Assembly (NCBI GenBank): GCA_026709415.1
Contig: JAPOSZ010000003.1
Span: 62,001 to 126,000 of the forward strand
Direction: 5' to 3'
DNA: 64,000 nt
Origin: Flavobacteriaceae bacterium
Lineage (GTDB): Bacteria > Bacteroidota > Bacteroidia > Flavobacteriales > Flavobacteriaceae
The notes under the pieces are model-generated. The model was not told the DNA's origin and ran no database searches. It saw only the letters and a list, made by a program, of their open reading frames with translations. Positions 56,361-64,000 of the stretch are shown piece after piece; position 1 is the first letter of the stretch; each line of letters starts with the position of its first letter. Made by a program: the position numbers and the translations under genes.

Positions 56361-57539
56361 ATGGGTCAAGAAAGAACAGAACTAACTGACGTTTCAGATA
56401 GAGGCAGTTCCCCTTACTTTCATGGAAGAGAAAACGAATTAAATATCTTCAACACTATTTTAAATGCTTCAATTGAAGAAAAAAAGGGGACCAATTTGAT
56501 CATTCAAGGTTCGCCTGGTTCTGGAAAAACGGCTTTAATTCATCAATGTGGAGGCATTGCAAGTCAAAAGGGTTGGGATGTTTTTAAGATCAAAGCGGAT
56601 GCTCTTTGGGATATGAAAGAGTTTAGAGAATCCTTGAAAAAAGAAAATTTATTGCAATTCAAAGATGTGACACTCAAAGGAGAATTTAAAGGCATTGGTG
56701 CAAGTACTACCGTGTACTGGCGAAAAAAGTCTATTTTGAAAATAATAACGAGTTTAAAGAGACCCACATTATTGATGCTAGACGAAGCTCAACATTTGGG
56801 ACATCAACTAGCACCGCCTACCAAAGAAGCAGAACGAGTGGTCACCAAAGTATTAGATACCATTCAAAATACATCGCTGAAATCTCCCGTTGTGCTTCTT
56901 TCAGCAGGACTTGGAACCACCATGGATATATTTCAGCGTTTCGGTATTTCGAGAACTAGGGTAAATGCTCTCATTGAATTAGGACCTTTAGATCACCCAT
57001 CTGAAAGGAATATCATTAGTGATTGGTTAATAAAACACGCCAAAGCTAAAGGCCCTATTAACCCTTGGATTGATGCCATTACCAAAGAGACTTACGGGTG
57101 GGCACAACACATCATTTCTTATGTCAGTCCTGCCGTTACTCAATTACAAAAACATAATGGGAAGGTAACCGATGATGGGTTCAAAAACATGTTGCATCAA
57201 GGAAGAAAAAATAAGGATAACGACTATGAAAGAAGGATTATTGGGTTGTTTTCCAAAGAGCTCACATTACTGTCTGATTTACTCTGCAATACACTAGAAA
57301 GTAAAAGCATATCTTATGAAGATATCATTAAAACCCTAGAAAAAGGTTTTGATCAAGAGAAGTCTAAAGAACTATTTCAGCTTATTTTGGAACGTGGCGT
57401 ACTCAATGAGAAAAGAGGTTATTTTAACACCCCGATTCCTTCGATGAGAAAGTGGTTAATATCGCATTTTTCAACCAAAAAAAATGAAATCATTGAATCT
57501 CTATATCATGGATACAACAAAACCACAGAAAAGAATTGA
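56361..57539 (+). CDS. Orphan P-loop (AAA/STAND-like) ATPase, copy 2
   Basis: The 392-residue product is a paralogue of the protein at 7614-8798. It opens with YFHGRENELN, Walker A is GSPGSGKT (residues 50-57), Walker B is TLLMLDEAQHLG, followed by VVLLSAGLG. The C-terminus (GVLNEKRGYFNTPIPSMRKW) has the same PIPSMR ending. Both copies differ by only two residues in length and match in domain layout, so a duplication or shared mobile origin is likely. Here no insertion element adjoins it. The partner and function are unknown. Confidence 0.8.
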   Translation: MGQERTELTDVSDRGSSPYFHGRENELNIFNTILNASIEEKKGTNLIIQGSPGSGKTALIHQCGGIASQKGWDVFKIKADALWDMKEFRESLKKENLLQFKDVTLKGEFKGIGASTTVYWRKKSILKIITSLKRPTLLMLDEAQHLGHQLAPPTKEAERVVTKVLDTIQNTSLKSPVVLLSAGLGTTMDIFQRFGISRTRVNALIELGPLDHPSERNIISDWLIKHAKAKGPINPWIDAITKETYGWAQHIISYVSPAVTQLQKHNGKVTDDGFKNMLHQGRKNKDNDYERRIIGLFSKELTLLSDLLCNTLESKSISYEDIIKTLEKGFDQEKSKELFQLILERGVLNEKRGYFNTPIPSMRKWLISHFSTKKNEIIESLYHGYNKTTEKN

Positions 57540-57660
57540 TTTTGGAAAAATGGAGGTTTACAAGTCCCACGATCTAGTACAATATCCATCGGTTTATAAA
57601 TCTCAGTATTAGAGAGCATGTTGAATCATAGGCTTACTTTCGTTCTATTAAACATCTGTT

Positions 57661-57879
57661 TTGGAAAAACACTATAAAACGGTCTATTCTGGTTCCGCTA
57701 TTCTTTGCTTACGCATTGGTGATGCCTTAGAAGAAAAAGGAATCAAACCTATTGTAAAAGACACGGCTGAATCAGCTCGACTGGCGGGATTTGGAGCCAT
57801 ACCAAACTATCAAACCATTCAAGTTCGAAAAGATCAAGAAATCCAAGCGATACAGATCATCCAAGCATTGAATTTGTGA
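57661..57879 (+). CDS. DUF2007 family protein
   Basis: The 72-residue product has the DUF2007 (putative signal-transducing) pattern: YKTVYSGSAILCLRIGDALEEKGIK, GFGAIPNYQTIQVRK and EIQAIQIIQAL. It is a small alpha-beta protein whose function is unknown. It starts with TTG at 57661, and no in-frame ATG precedes it. A sodium symporter gene follows 41 bases later. Confidence 0.8.
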   Translation: MEKHYKTVYSGSAILCLRIGDALEEKGIKPIVKDTAESARLAGFGAIPNYQTIQVRKDQEIQAIQIIQALNL

Positions 57880-57920
57880 TGCCATTGAATTTTTCTATAT
57901 TGTAATTCAATTTTGATTAC

Positions 57921-59516
57921 ATGCAATTCATTGTTTTTCTAGCGTTCACGCTACTCGTGGGGATTATCGCATATTGGTCTACGAGGAAAGTCAATGAATC
58001 GACTCAAGATGGATTCTTTTTAGGTGGTCGAAGCTTAACTGCTGTTGTCATTGCTGGATCGCTCTTATTAACCAACCTTTCTACAGAACAACTGGTTGGA
58101 TTAAATGGTTCTTCATTTAAAGAAGGCATACTCGTCATGGCATGGGAGGTCCTAGCCGCTCTTGCCATGATCGTAACGGCTTTGTTTTTACTACCCCGAT
58201 ATCTTAAAGGGGGGCTAACTACGGTTCCTCAGTTTTTACAACGTCGATACGACACAATGACCAAAACCTTTACATCCGTATTATTTCTCAGTGGCTACAT
58301 GATTATTCTACTGCCAACCGTATTATACTCGGGGGCATTGGCATTAATTGGAATGTTTGACTTAACCACTATCTTAGGACTATCTTTTGGTGAAACTTTG
58401 GTTTTAACCATTGTTTCGATTGGTGTTGTCGGATCTATTTATGCCATTTTTGGAGGATTGAAAGCTGTCGCTGTTTCAGATACCGTCAATGCCATAGGAT
58501 TACTGATTGGCGGGTTGATGATCCCCGTTTTTGGTCTTTTATTGGTCGGTGACGGGAATTTATTTCATGGAATAGAATCGCTCTACACGAGCCATCCTGA
58601 AAAATTTAAATCCATCGGAAACAACCAATCATCGATCCCTTTTGGTACGCTGTTTACTGGCATGATGTTGGTTCAATTATTTTATTGGGGAACCAATCAA
58701 GCCATTATTCAACGCGCTCTGGCCGCTAAAAACTTAAAAGAAGGGCAAAAAGGCTTGCTACTGGCCGCTGTTGTTAAAATATTGGGACCATTGATTGTGG
58801 TGTTACCCGGAATTATAGCTTTTTATCTATTTGGGGATCAATTATCGGTTGATAACCAAGACCAATCGTATGGTTTACTGGTCAATAGAGTATTGCCTCC
58901 GGTATTACTAGGCTTTTTTGCTGCCGTTCTTTTTGGCGCTATATTAAGTTCATTCAATTCAGCTTTAAATAGTTCCATCACCCTTTTTGGGTTGGATGTA
59001 TACAAACAATACTTTAATAAACAAGCCGATGAAAAAAAGGTGGTTCGTCATGGGAAGGGCTTTGGAGTCCTATTGGCTATTTTTTCAATGGTCATTGCCC
59101 CAACAATTGCTAATGCACCCGAAGGTTTGTTTAGTTATTTGCAAGAAGTCAATGGCTGTTATTCGATTCCCATTCTAACCATTATTGTGATGGGCTATTT
59201 GACCAAATATATCCCGGCCATCGCCGCAAAATTCAGTATCATAGCCGGCGTTGTATTATACTCTTTCAGTCAGTTTTTTCTTAAAGGATGGGTTGAATCA
59301 AATGGTGGAGATTACCCCCATTATCTCCACATCATGGCCATTATTTTCTTATTTAATTGTGGGGTTATGTTTTTAATAGGAGCCCTTAAACCAAGAACAA
59401 CTCCATACAAACAAGCCTATACTAAACAAGTCGACATCACTCCTTGGAAGCATGCCAAAATAGGTGGTATTGGTATATTGCTGGTGGTATTAAGCATCTA
59501 TATTTTATTAGCTTAA
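57921..59516 (+). CDS. Sodium:solute symporter family protein
   Basis: The 531-residue protein has about 14 membrane helices and the SSS pattern. GFFLGGRSLTAVVIAGSLLLTNLSTEQLVGLNG near the start is followed by NAIGLLIGGLMIPVFGLLL. FYWGTNQAIIQRALAAKNLKEGQKGLL and AILSSFNSALNSSITLFGLDVY later also fit. It imports a sugar or similar solute with sodium; specificity is not clear. It overlaps the convergent ABC-F gene by 9 bases. Confidence 0.88.
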   Translation: MQFIVFLAFTLLVGIIAYWSTRKVNESTQDGFFLGGRSLTAVVIAGSLLLTNLSTEQLVGLNGSSFKEGILVMAWEVLAALAMIVTALFLLPRYLKGGLTTVPQFLQRRYDTMTKTFTSVLFLSGYMIILLPTVLYSGALALIGMFDLTTILGLSFGETLVLTIVSIGVVGSIYAIFGGLKAVAVSDTVNAIGLLIGGLMIPVFGLLLVGDGNLFHGIESLYTSHPEKFKSIGNNQSSIPFGTLFTGMMLVQLFYWGTNQAIIQRALAAKNLKEGQKGLLLAAVVKILGPLIVVLPGIIAFYLFGDQLSVDNQDQSYGLLVNRVLPPVLLGFFAAVLFGAILSSFNSALNSSITLFGLDVYKQYFNKQADEKKVVRHGKGFGVLLAIFSMVIAPTIANAPEGLFSYLQEVNGCYSIPILTIIVMGYLTKYIPAIAAKFSIIAGVVLYSFSQFFLKGWVESNGGDYPHYLHIMAIIFLFNCGVMFLIGALKPRTTPYKQAYTKQVDITPWKHAKIGGIGILLVVLSIYILLA

Positions 59517-61142
59517 TTCCAATTGATATAAACGGTTTCTAAGTTCTTTTAGATTAGGATCATTTAAAAAATCGTCAAAATCAGTATGCCGGTCTAAACA
59601 ACCGTTGGGTGAAAGTTCGATGACTCGATTGGCTAAAGTTTGAGCAAATGTGTGATCAGTCGTTGAGAAAATAATGTTGCCATCGAAATTTTTCAGTGAA
59701 TTATTTAACGCGGTGATACTTTCTAAATCGAGATGGTTGGTGGGTTGATCTAACAATAACACATTGGCATTTTTCATCATCATTCGAGATAGCATACACC
59801 GAACTTTTTCTCCACCTGATAGCACTTTTGATGATTTGAGTGCTTCATCACCACTAAATAACATTTTACCTAAGAACCCTCTCAGATAAGGTGCTTCACG
59901 TTCTTCTTCTGTTACTGCGTATTGATGCAACCATTCGACTAAATTGAGATCACCATCAAAAAAGGCATCGTGATCATAGGGTATATAAGCTTGAGAAGTG
60001 GTTAACCCCCACTCTATCGATCCAGAATCGGCTTGAATATTATTGGTTATGATTTCAAAAAACGTACTAACCGCTCTTTGATCCTTTGAATAAATAAGGA
60101 TTTTATCCCTTTTTTCTAAATTCAGATTCAAATTTTGGAAGACCATTTGACCATCTATAGAAGCTGAAAGATTTTCAATATTGAGTATTTGATCACCCAC
60201 TTCTCGATTTTTTTTGAAAATGATGCCTGGATACTTTCTGGAAGAAGGTTTAATTTCTTCGAATTTCAAATTTTCAACCATTTTCTTCCTTGCCGTAGCT
60301 TGTTTTGACTTGGCTACGTTGGCTGAAAATCTTCGAATAAATTCCTGTAGTTCTTTTTTCTTTTCTTCTAATTTTTTGTTTTGTTGAACTTTTTGTTTCA
60401 ACGCTAATTGCGATGATTCATACCAAAACGTATAATTTCCAGAATAATGGGTGATTTTTCCATAGTCAATATCTGAAATGTGCGTACAGACGGCATCTAA
60501 AAAAAACCGGTCATGAGACACGACGATTGCGGTATTTTCGAAATTATTTAAAAATTCATTAAGCCATTGAATGGTCTGATAATCTAAATCATTGGTTGGC
60601 TCATCCATGATTAAAACATCTGGATTACCAAATAATGCTTGGGCTAATAATATTCTTACTTTCACCTTCGGGTCGACCAGTTCCATTTTTTGATGGTGAA
60701 TACTTTCCGGAACATTTAAATGAGATAATAAAGTCGCTGCGCCTGATTCCGCATTCCAACCATCGAGATCTTCAAATTCTAATTGTAACACACCGACTCT
60801 TTGACTATCACTATCACTAAAGTCCGTCTTACTATAAATGGCATCGATTTCTTGCTTCAAGCTAAAAAGACGTTGGTTCCCTCTCATGACCGTTTCCAAT
60901 ACCGGATAGTCGTTGTAAGCATTATGATTTTGTTCTAAAACTGAAAGTCTTTTTCCTTTTTCTAAATGCACCTGACCTGAAGTTGGCTCTTGTTTTCCTG
61001 ACAAAACCTTTAATAGCGTGGATTTACCAGACCCGTTGGCACCAATTATTCCATAGCAATTCCCTGGGAAAAAACCGATATTTACGTGATCAAAAAGGAT
61101 ACGTTTACCAAATTGAACGGATAAATTAGTTACCGTGAGCAT
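59508..61142 (-). CDS. ABC-F protein with one degenerate ATP site
   Basis: The 544-residue protein has two ABC domains and no membrane part, as in the ABC-F (YbiT-like) family, which acts on ribosomes. NBD1 has a good Walker A (GANGSGKST) and Walker B (VLIMDEPTNDLD), but its signature reads VDPKVKVR rather than LSGGQ. NBD2 lacks a Walker A (IYSKDQRAVST in place of GxxxxGKST) and has DQPTNHLD with Gln at the catalytic Glu. Its signature LSGGEKVR is intact. Paired across the dimer, site 1 (NBD1 Walker, NBD2 signature) would work and site 2 would not. The start is ATG 61142, supported by a promoter box 20 bases before it. Confidence 0.85.
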   Translation of the reverse strand: MLTVTNLSVQFGKRILFDHVNIGFFPGNCYGIIGANGSGKSTLLKVLSGKQEPTSGQVHLEKGKRLSVLEQNHNAYNDYPVLETVMRGNQRLFSLKQEIDAIYSKTDFSDSDSQRVGVLQLEFEDLDGWNAESGAATLLSHLNVPESIHHQKMELVDPKVKVRILLAQALFGNPDVLIMDEPTNDLDYQTIQWLNEFLNNFENTAIVVSHDRFFLDAVCTHISDIDYGKITHYSGNYTFWYESSQLALKQKVQQNKKLEEKKKELQEFIRRFSANVAKSKQATARKKMVENLKFEEIKPSSRKYPGIIFKKNREVGDQILNIENLSASIDGQMVFQNLNLNLEKRDKILIYSKDQRAVSTFFEIITNNIQADSGSIEWGLTTSQAYIPYDHDAFFDGDLNLVEWLHQYAVTEEEREAPYLRGFLGKMLFSGDEALKSSKVLSGGEKVRCMLSRMMMKNANVLLLDQPTNHLDLESITALNNSLKNFDGNIIFSTTDHTFAQTLANRVIELSPNGCLDRHTDFDDFLNDPNLKELRNRLYQLELS

Positions 61143-61162
61143 TCCGTTGATCAATTGATGCG

Positions 61163-61170
61163 CAAAAATA
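61163..61170 (-). promoter_or_regulatory. TAnnTTTG box for the ABC-F gene
   Basis: On the minus strand TATTTTTG lies 20 bases before the ATG at 61142. It supports that start over the longer frame to 61205. Confidence 0.4.
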
Positions 61171-61235
61171 GATGATTCTAAATCTTTATTGACGAACACT
61201 CTCAACCACTAAAAAATGACTACCCATAAAGGCCT

Positions 61236-61243
61236 TATTTTTG
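61236..61243 (+). promoter_or_regulatory. TAnnTTTG box for the TlpA-like gene
   Basis: TATTTTTG ends five bases before the ATG at 61249, giving an almost leaderless transcript. Confidence 0.35.
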
Positions 61244-61248
61244 GATGC

Positions 61249-62637
61249 ATGCTAAGAATCTCTTTCTTCATTATTGCTTTGGTCCATCTTTTTTTAATGG
61301 CTTGTCATCATCCATCATCAAAAAACACTTCCGTTTTTTTTGGAGGTGAAATCATTAATCCACTTTCCAATCAAGTGATTCTTTACCAAGGTGAATTTCC
61401 AGTAGATACGCTGATTTTAAACAATCAAAACATGTTTGCTAGTCGATATGATACGATTAACAGTGGCACCTATCAATTAGATTTATTGGTTGATGCTCAA
61501 GATATTATCTTAGAGCCAGGAGATAGTTTATGGATACGAGTCAACACTCAAGGAATTCGAGAATCTGTTTATTTCAGTGGATTAGGTGCCGCCAAAAACA
61601 ATTTTATATCTGATATGATCTTAAAAGTTGATCAGGAGGCCAATCAAACGGATTATTCAATGACCGGGATGCAATTTACGCACCATATTGATTCCCTTTT
61701 GGCTATCAAAAAAGAAGAATGGATGGAAATGAATAATCTCAATCAATTATCTCCCTTTGCACAAAAAGTCACGCAAGCGGCATATATCTATTCTTATTCC
61801 AATCGGAGGGAAAGATATGCTTTATTAAGAGGAACCAAATTCTCTGAAAACGACTCTCTATTTTATGACTATCGAAAATATTTACTCTATGGAGATACGG
61901 ATTTAACCTTTTTCCATCCATACATCAGTTATCTTTTAGATTACATCTCTGAATTGGCTTTATCTGAAGATATCTTGTTTTCTCAAACATTATTTTCTAC
62001 TCCATTCAGTATGAAAAGACTTGATGTTTTGGAGTCCCACATTTTTGATGAAAATCTTAAAAACTATTTGGCTCGAATTATTGCATTTGAAGAATTGATG
62101 CGAAATCCCGAGAGTGAATCCCACCAATCATTTTTAGACAAATTCAAACAAGTCAATTCTTCAAAATTTTATCTCGATGAAGTATTGGGTTTAGTCGAAG
62201 ATTTAGATTTCATGTCAAGTGGTCAAAACTTACCTGAAGTTTTGTTACAAGATGTTAATGATAATATCATATCTAGTGAATCATTGTTTAAAGGACAACC
62301 TACGGTCATTTATTTTTGGACTCAAACCTCCGTCAGTTTTTTTAATACCCAACTAGAACGGCTTCAAGAATTGCAATCAGAATTTCCAAACTATCGTTTT
62401 GTTGGGATTAGTATCGAACCATTTAACGATTTAATGCATCAAATGCTCGAAAATATTGATGTGTCTATTGAAGATCATTTTGCATTTGTCGATTTTAAAA
62501 AAGCGAGTCGAGACTGGGTTATCCGGATATGGAACAAAAGCATTTTAGTTGATGCCAACGGAAAAATCATCGAAGGGTTTGGCAATTTTGTGGGTAGTGA
62601 TTTCAAAAAGATTTTATCAGAAAATCAACGAAATTAA
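61249..62637 (+). CDS. TlpA-like lipoprotein without redox cysteines
   Basis: The 462-residue protein begins with a lipoprotein signal (MLRISFFIIALVHLFLMACHH). The N-terminal half is a beta domain like DUF4369 and the C-terminal part has a thioredoxin-like fold: LFKGQPTVIYFWTQTSVSFFNTQL, then FRFVGISIEPFN-like strands and KSILVDANGKIIEGF. At the CxxC position there is TQTSVSF, so no redox pair. It cannot act as a thiol oxidoreductase and may be a scaffold or a decayed relative of the gene at 23260. The ATG at 61249 is chosen from the signal and promoter box; a longer frame begins at 61216. Confidence 0.75.
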   Translation: MLRISFFIIALVHLFLMACHHPSSKNTSVFFGGEIINPLSNQVILYQGEFPVDTLILNNQNMFASRYDTINSGTYQLDLLVDAQDIILEPGDSLWIRVNTQGIRESVYFSGLGAAKNNFISDMILKVDQEANQTDYSMTGMQFTHHIDSLLAIKKEEWMEMNNLNQLSPFAQKVTQAAYIYSYSNRRERYALLRGTKFSENDSLFYDYRKYLLYGDTDLTFFHPYISYLLDYISELALSEDILFSQTLFSTPFSMKRLDVLESHIFDENLKNYLARIIAFEELMRNPESESHQSFLDKFKQVNSSKFYLDEVLGLVEDLDFMSSGQNLPEVLLQDVNDNIISSESLFKGQPTVIYFWTQTSVSFFNTQLERLQELQSEFPNYRFVGISIEPFNDLMHQMLENIDVSIEDHFAFVDFKKASRDWVIRIWNKSILVDANGKIIEGFGNFVGSDFKKILSENQRN

Positions 62638-62750
62638 TTTCAAAAAATATGATGTCTTATACTCTAATTGTCTGTATCTTAGATTCCAACAAGTCAGACC
62701 TCAATCAACTTCTTTAAAAATCTTCTTATTCTACTGGCGATAGGCCATCA

Positions 62751-63857
62751 TTATTTCAACCAAAAACTTTCATCGATCTTTAGTATATGACAAACGGTTC
62801 GATCTCCCCCTTCCATATTCCAACCCGAAGGAGCAAACAGATAAGTTGGTTTCCCATTTTGAACCAATACTTTCGGCCGTTCAAACTTTGGATAATTGCC
62901 ATAAATTTTACTCACTTTTGATTCATCATAATCCTTAAAATATCTTGGAATTAAGTCATAGGCCAAAACACTATCATCCACATCAAATTGATTCCAATTT
63001 TTACTTGACCATAGAATCCCCCCTCCTACGACTCCCGTCACGATACCAAAATTATCTGTGGTGAGTAAATAGTAATGATTCCGTGAAATAAATGCTGTCG
63101 CATCTTCCAAATACGAGTCGTTGTCTGTGATCGGTTCAGACATTTCATATGGACCATCGATATGATCTGCTGTAGCATAAGCGTACTTGGCTTTTATTTC
63201 TCCTTTTCGATCATCTATTCTAGCTTTGAAATAAACCAAAGGTTTTCCATTCAAATCAATCAAACAGGGATTATCCACACCCAGTTGAGAACCATAGGTC
63301 CAATGACCTTCTACATTGGAAGGTTGGATAATCATTCCATGATCACCCGCTTTTTTCCAAGGGCCGTATAACGATTTAGAGTACACCAATCCTATTTTTT
63401 GATTCGCAGGGTGCGGTGGCATATTGTAATCATCATTGGCAACGTAAACGATGGCATAATGATCTCCAATCTTTTTTATCTCGGGATTGTGAGGTGCAAA
63501 TTTGTCCCAGTCGCCATCCATTCCAGTACCACTCACGGCTACATCAGAAAACTCAAAAGGACCTTCAGGATTGTCAGCAATATAATGAGCTATTTCAGAA
63601 GTTTCTCTCCATGCGGGATGCACATTTTTTTCCGGCCATCTCGCAGCAAAAACATGAATTTTTCCATCATCACCCACAATCGGTGAACTCCCCCAAATAC
63701 TGTATTGAGCATCCTCAACTTTGGCACTAGTCCATGTGAGATAATCGGCAAGTTGTTTTTTTGATGTTTGACCATAGGATATATGGTATCCCATGAGCAA
63801 GCATAAGGTGTTAATAAGGTTATACTTATTTACTTTAAAAATTTTTGAACTTGTCAT
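62751..63857 (-). CDS. Secreted beta-propeller glycosidase-like protein
   Basis: The 368-residue product starts at 63857 with a signal peptide-like stretch (NTLCLLMGYHISYG). The mature part has the repeated five-bladed propeller pattern of GH43/GH32-like enzymes: YSIWGSSPIVGDDGKIHVF, HNPEIKKIGDHYAIVYVAND, VDNPCLIDLNGKPLVYFK, and SYLEDATAFISRNHYYLL with a repeated acidic centre. GH43 members cleave arabinans, xylans and similar glycans. The exact family is uncertain. No transporter or regulator for glycans adjoins it in the window. Confidence 0.65.
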   Translation of the reverse strand: MTSSKIFKVNKYNLINTLCLLMGYHISYGQTSKKQLADYLTWTSAKVEDAQYSIWGSSPIVGDDGKIHVFAARWPEKNVHPAWRETSEIAHYIADNPEGPFEFSDVAVSGTGMDGDWDKFAPHNPEIKKIGDHYAIVYVANDDYNMPPHPANQKIGLVYSKSLYGPWKKAGDHGMIIQPSNVEGHWTYGSQLGVDNPCLIDLNGKPLVYFKARIDDRKGEIKAKYAYATADHIDGPYEMSEPITDNDSYLEDATAFISRNHYYLLTTDNFGIVTGVVGGGILWSSKNWNQFDVDDSVLAYDLIPRYFKDYDESKVSKIYGNYPKFERPKVLVQNGKPTYLFAPSGWNMEGGDRTVCHILKIDESFWLK

Positions 63858-63912
63858 GAAATGTACCCCATTGTTAGGACAATTATCAGCCAAATTTAAG
63901 GGACTTATAGGC

Positions 63913-64000
63913 TTAACCTAATGCTGATCGACCCGATGCTGGCGTCGATTTTGGTTCTTTTTGGTCTCGTTGAAAAACATCACTCATCACCGCATGGACT
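63913..64000 (-). CDS. C-terminal end of an unidentified gene (partial)
   Basis: At the window edge a minus-strand frame ends with VHAVMSDVFQRDQKEPKSTP, then ASGRSALG and TAA (63913-63915). It is open at the edge. No family is recognised. Confidence 0.4.
   Translation of the reverse strand, partial: VHAVMSDVFQRDQKEPKSTPASGRSALG

Overview
The window looks like a chromosome piece from a low-GC member of the Bacteroidota (flavobacterial or cytophagal type). Support: a tmRNA whose tag reads GENNYALAA; TAnnTTTG (-7) promoter boxes close to many start codons, with no Shine-Dalgarno signals; a fused E1 alpha/beta 2-oxoacid dehydrogenase; an ung-mutS2-DCC gene order; a holA gene facing an HsdR_N-like gene; and several lipoproteins, DUF2911, DUF1338 and OmpA-type proteins typical of the phylum. 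No rRNA, tRNA or CRISPR array was seen.

Layout. 1-8.8 kb is an accessory zone: an IS30 transposase end, a YbjQ-domain protein fused to a zinc ribbon, two adjacent decayed TerB_N/TerB/TerB_C genes, a DUF2911 protein, a normal YbjQ gene with a strong promoter, a tiny membrane protein, a DinB-like protein, an IS630 remnant and an orphan P-loop ATPase. 9-19 kb has a coiled-coil/beta-helix surface protein, a SUI1-like factor, ung, mutS2, a DCC protein, two paralogous dicarboxylate/amino-acid symporters and aroC. 18.6-20 kb is a regulator split by one homopolymer slip. 20-31 kb carries a YdiJ-like FAD/Fe-S oxidase, a thioredoxin-like lipoprotein, a rhomboid protease, a DUF1338 enzyme, ssrA, an LpxL-type acyltransferase, a glmM-like mutase and a TPR/OB-fold protein. 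31-46.7 kb carries an acpH-like gene, ggt, uvrA, a LOG-family protein, an M1-like protein that has lost its zinc site, the E1 fusion, holA, an HsdR_N-like protein, a glycosyltransferase and an OmpA lipoprotein. 46.7-52 kb holds a Sua5/YrdC gene, a PcrA/UvrD helicase and recG. 52-53.6 kb is a ruined IS5-type element. The rest is pheT, a second copy of the orphan ATPase, DUF2007, a sodium:solute symporter, an asymmetric ABC-F protein, a TlpA-like protein without cysteines, a secreted beta-propeller glycosidase and a gene end at the window edge.

Functional themes. DNA repair and replication are well represented (ung, mutS2, uvrA, pcrA/uvrD, recG, holA), alongside translation functions (pheT, ssrA, SUI1-like, Sua5/YrdC, ABC-F) and envelope functions (LpxL, OmpA, glycosyltransferase, lipoproteins). 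The less understood parts are the YbjQ/TerB neighbourhood, the paired orphan ATPases, the inactivated M1-like protein and the ABC-F protein with one apparently dead ATP site. I see no complete, clearly new multi-gene system. The best candidates are listed as hypotheses.
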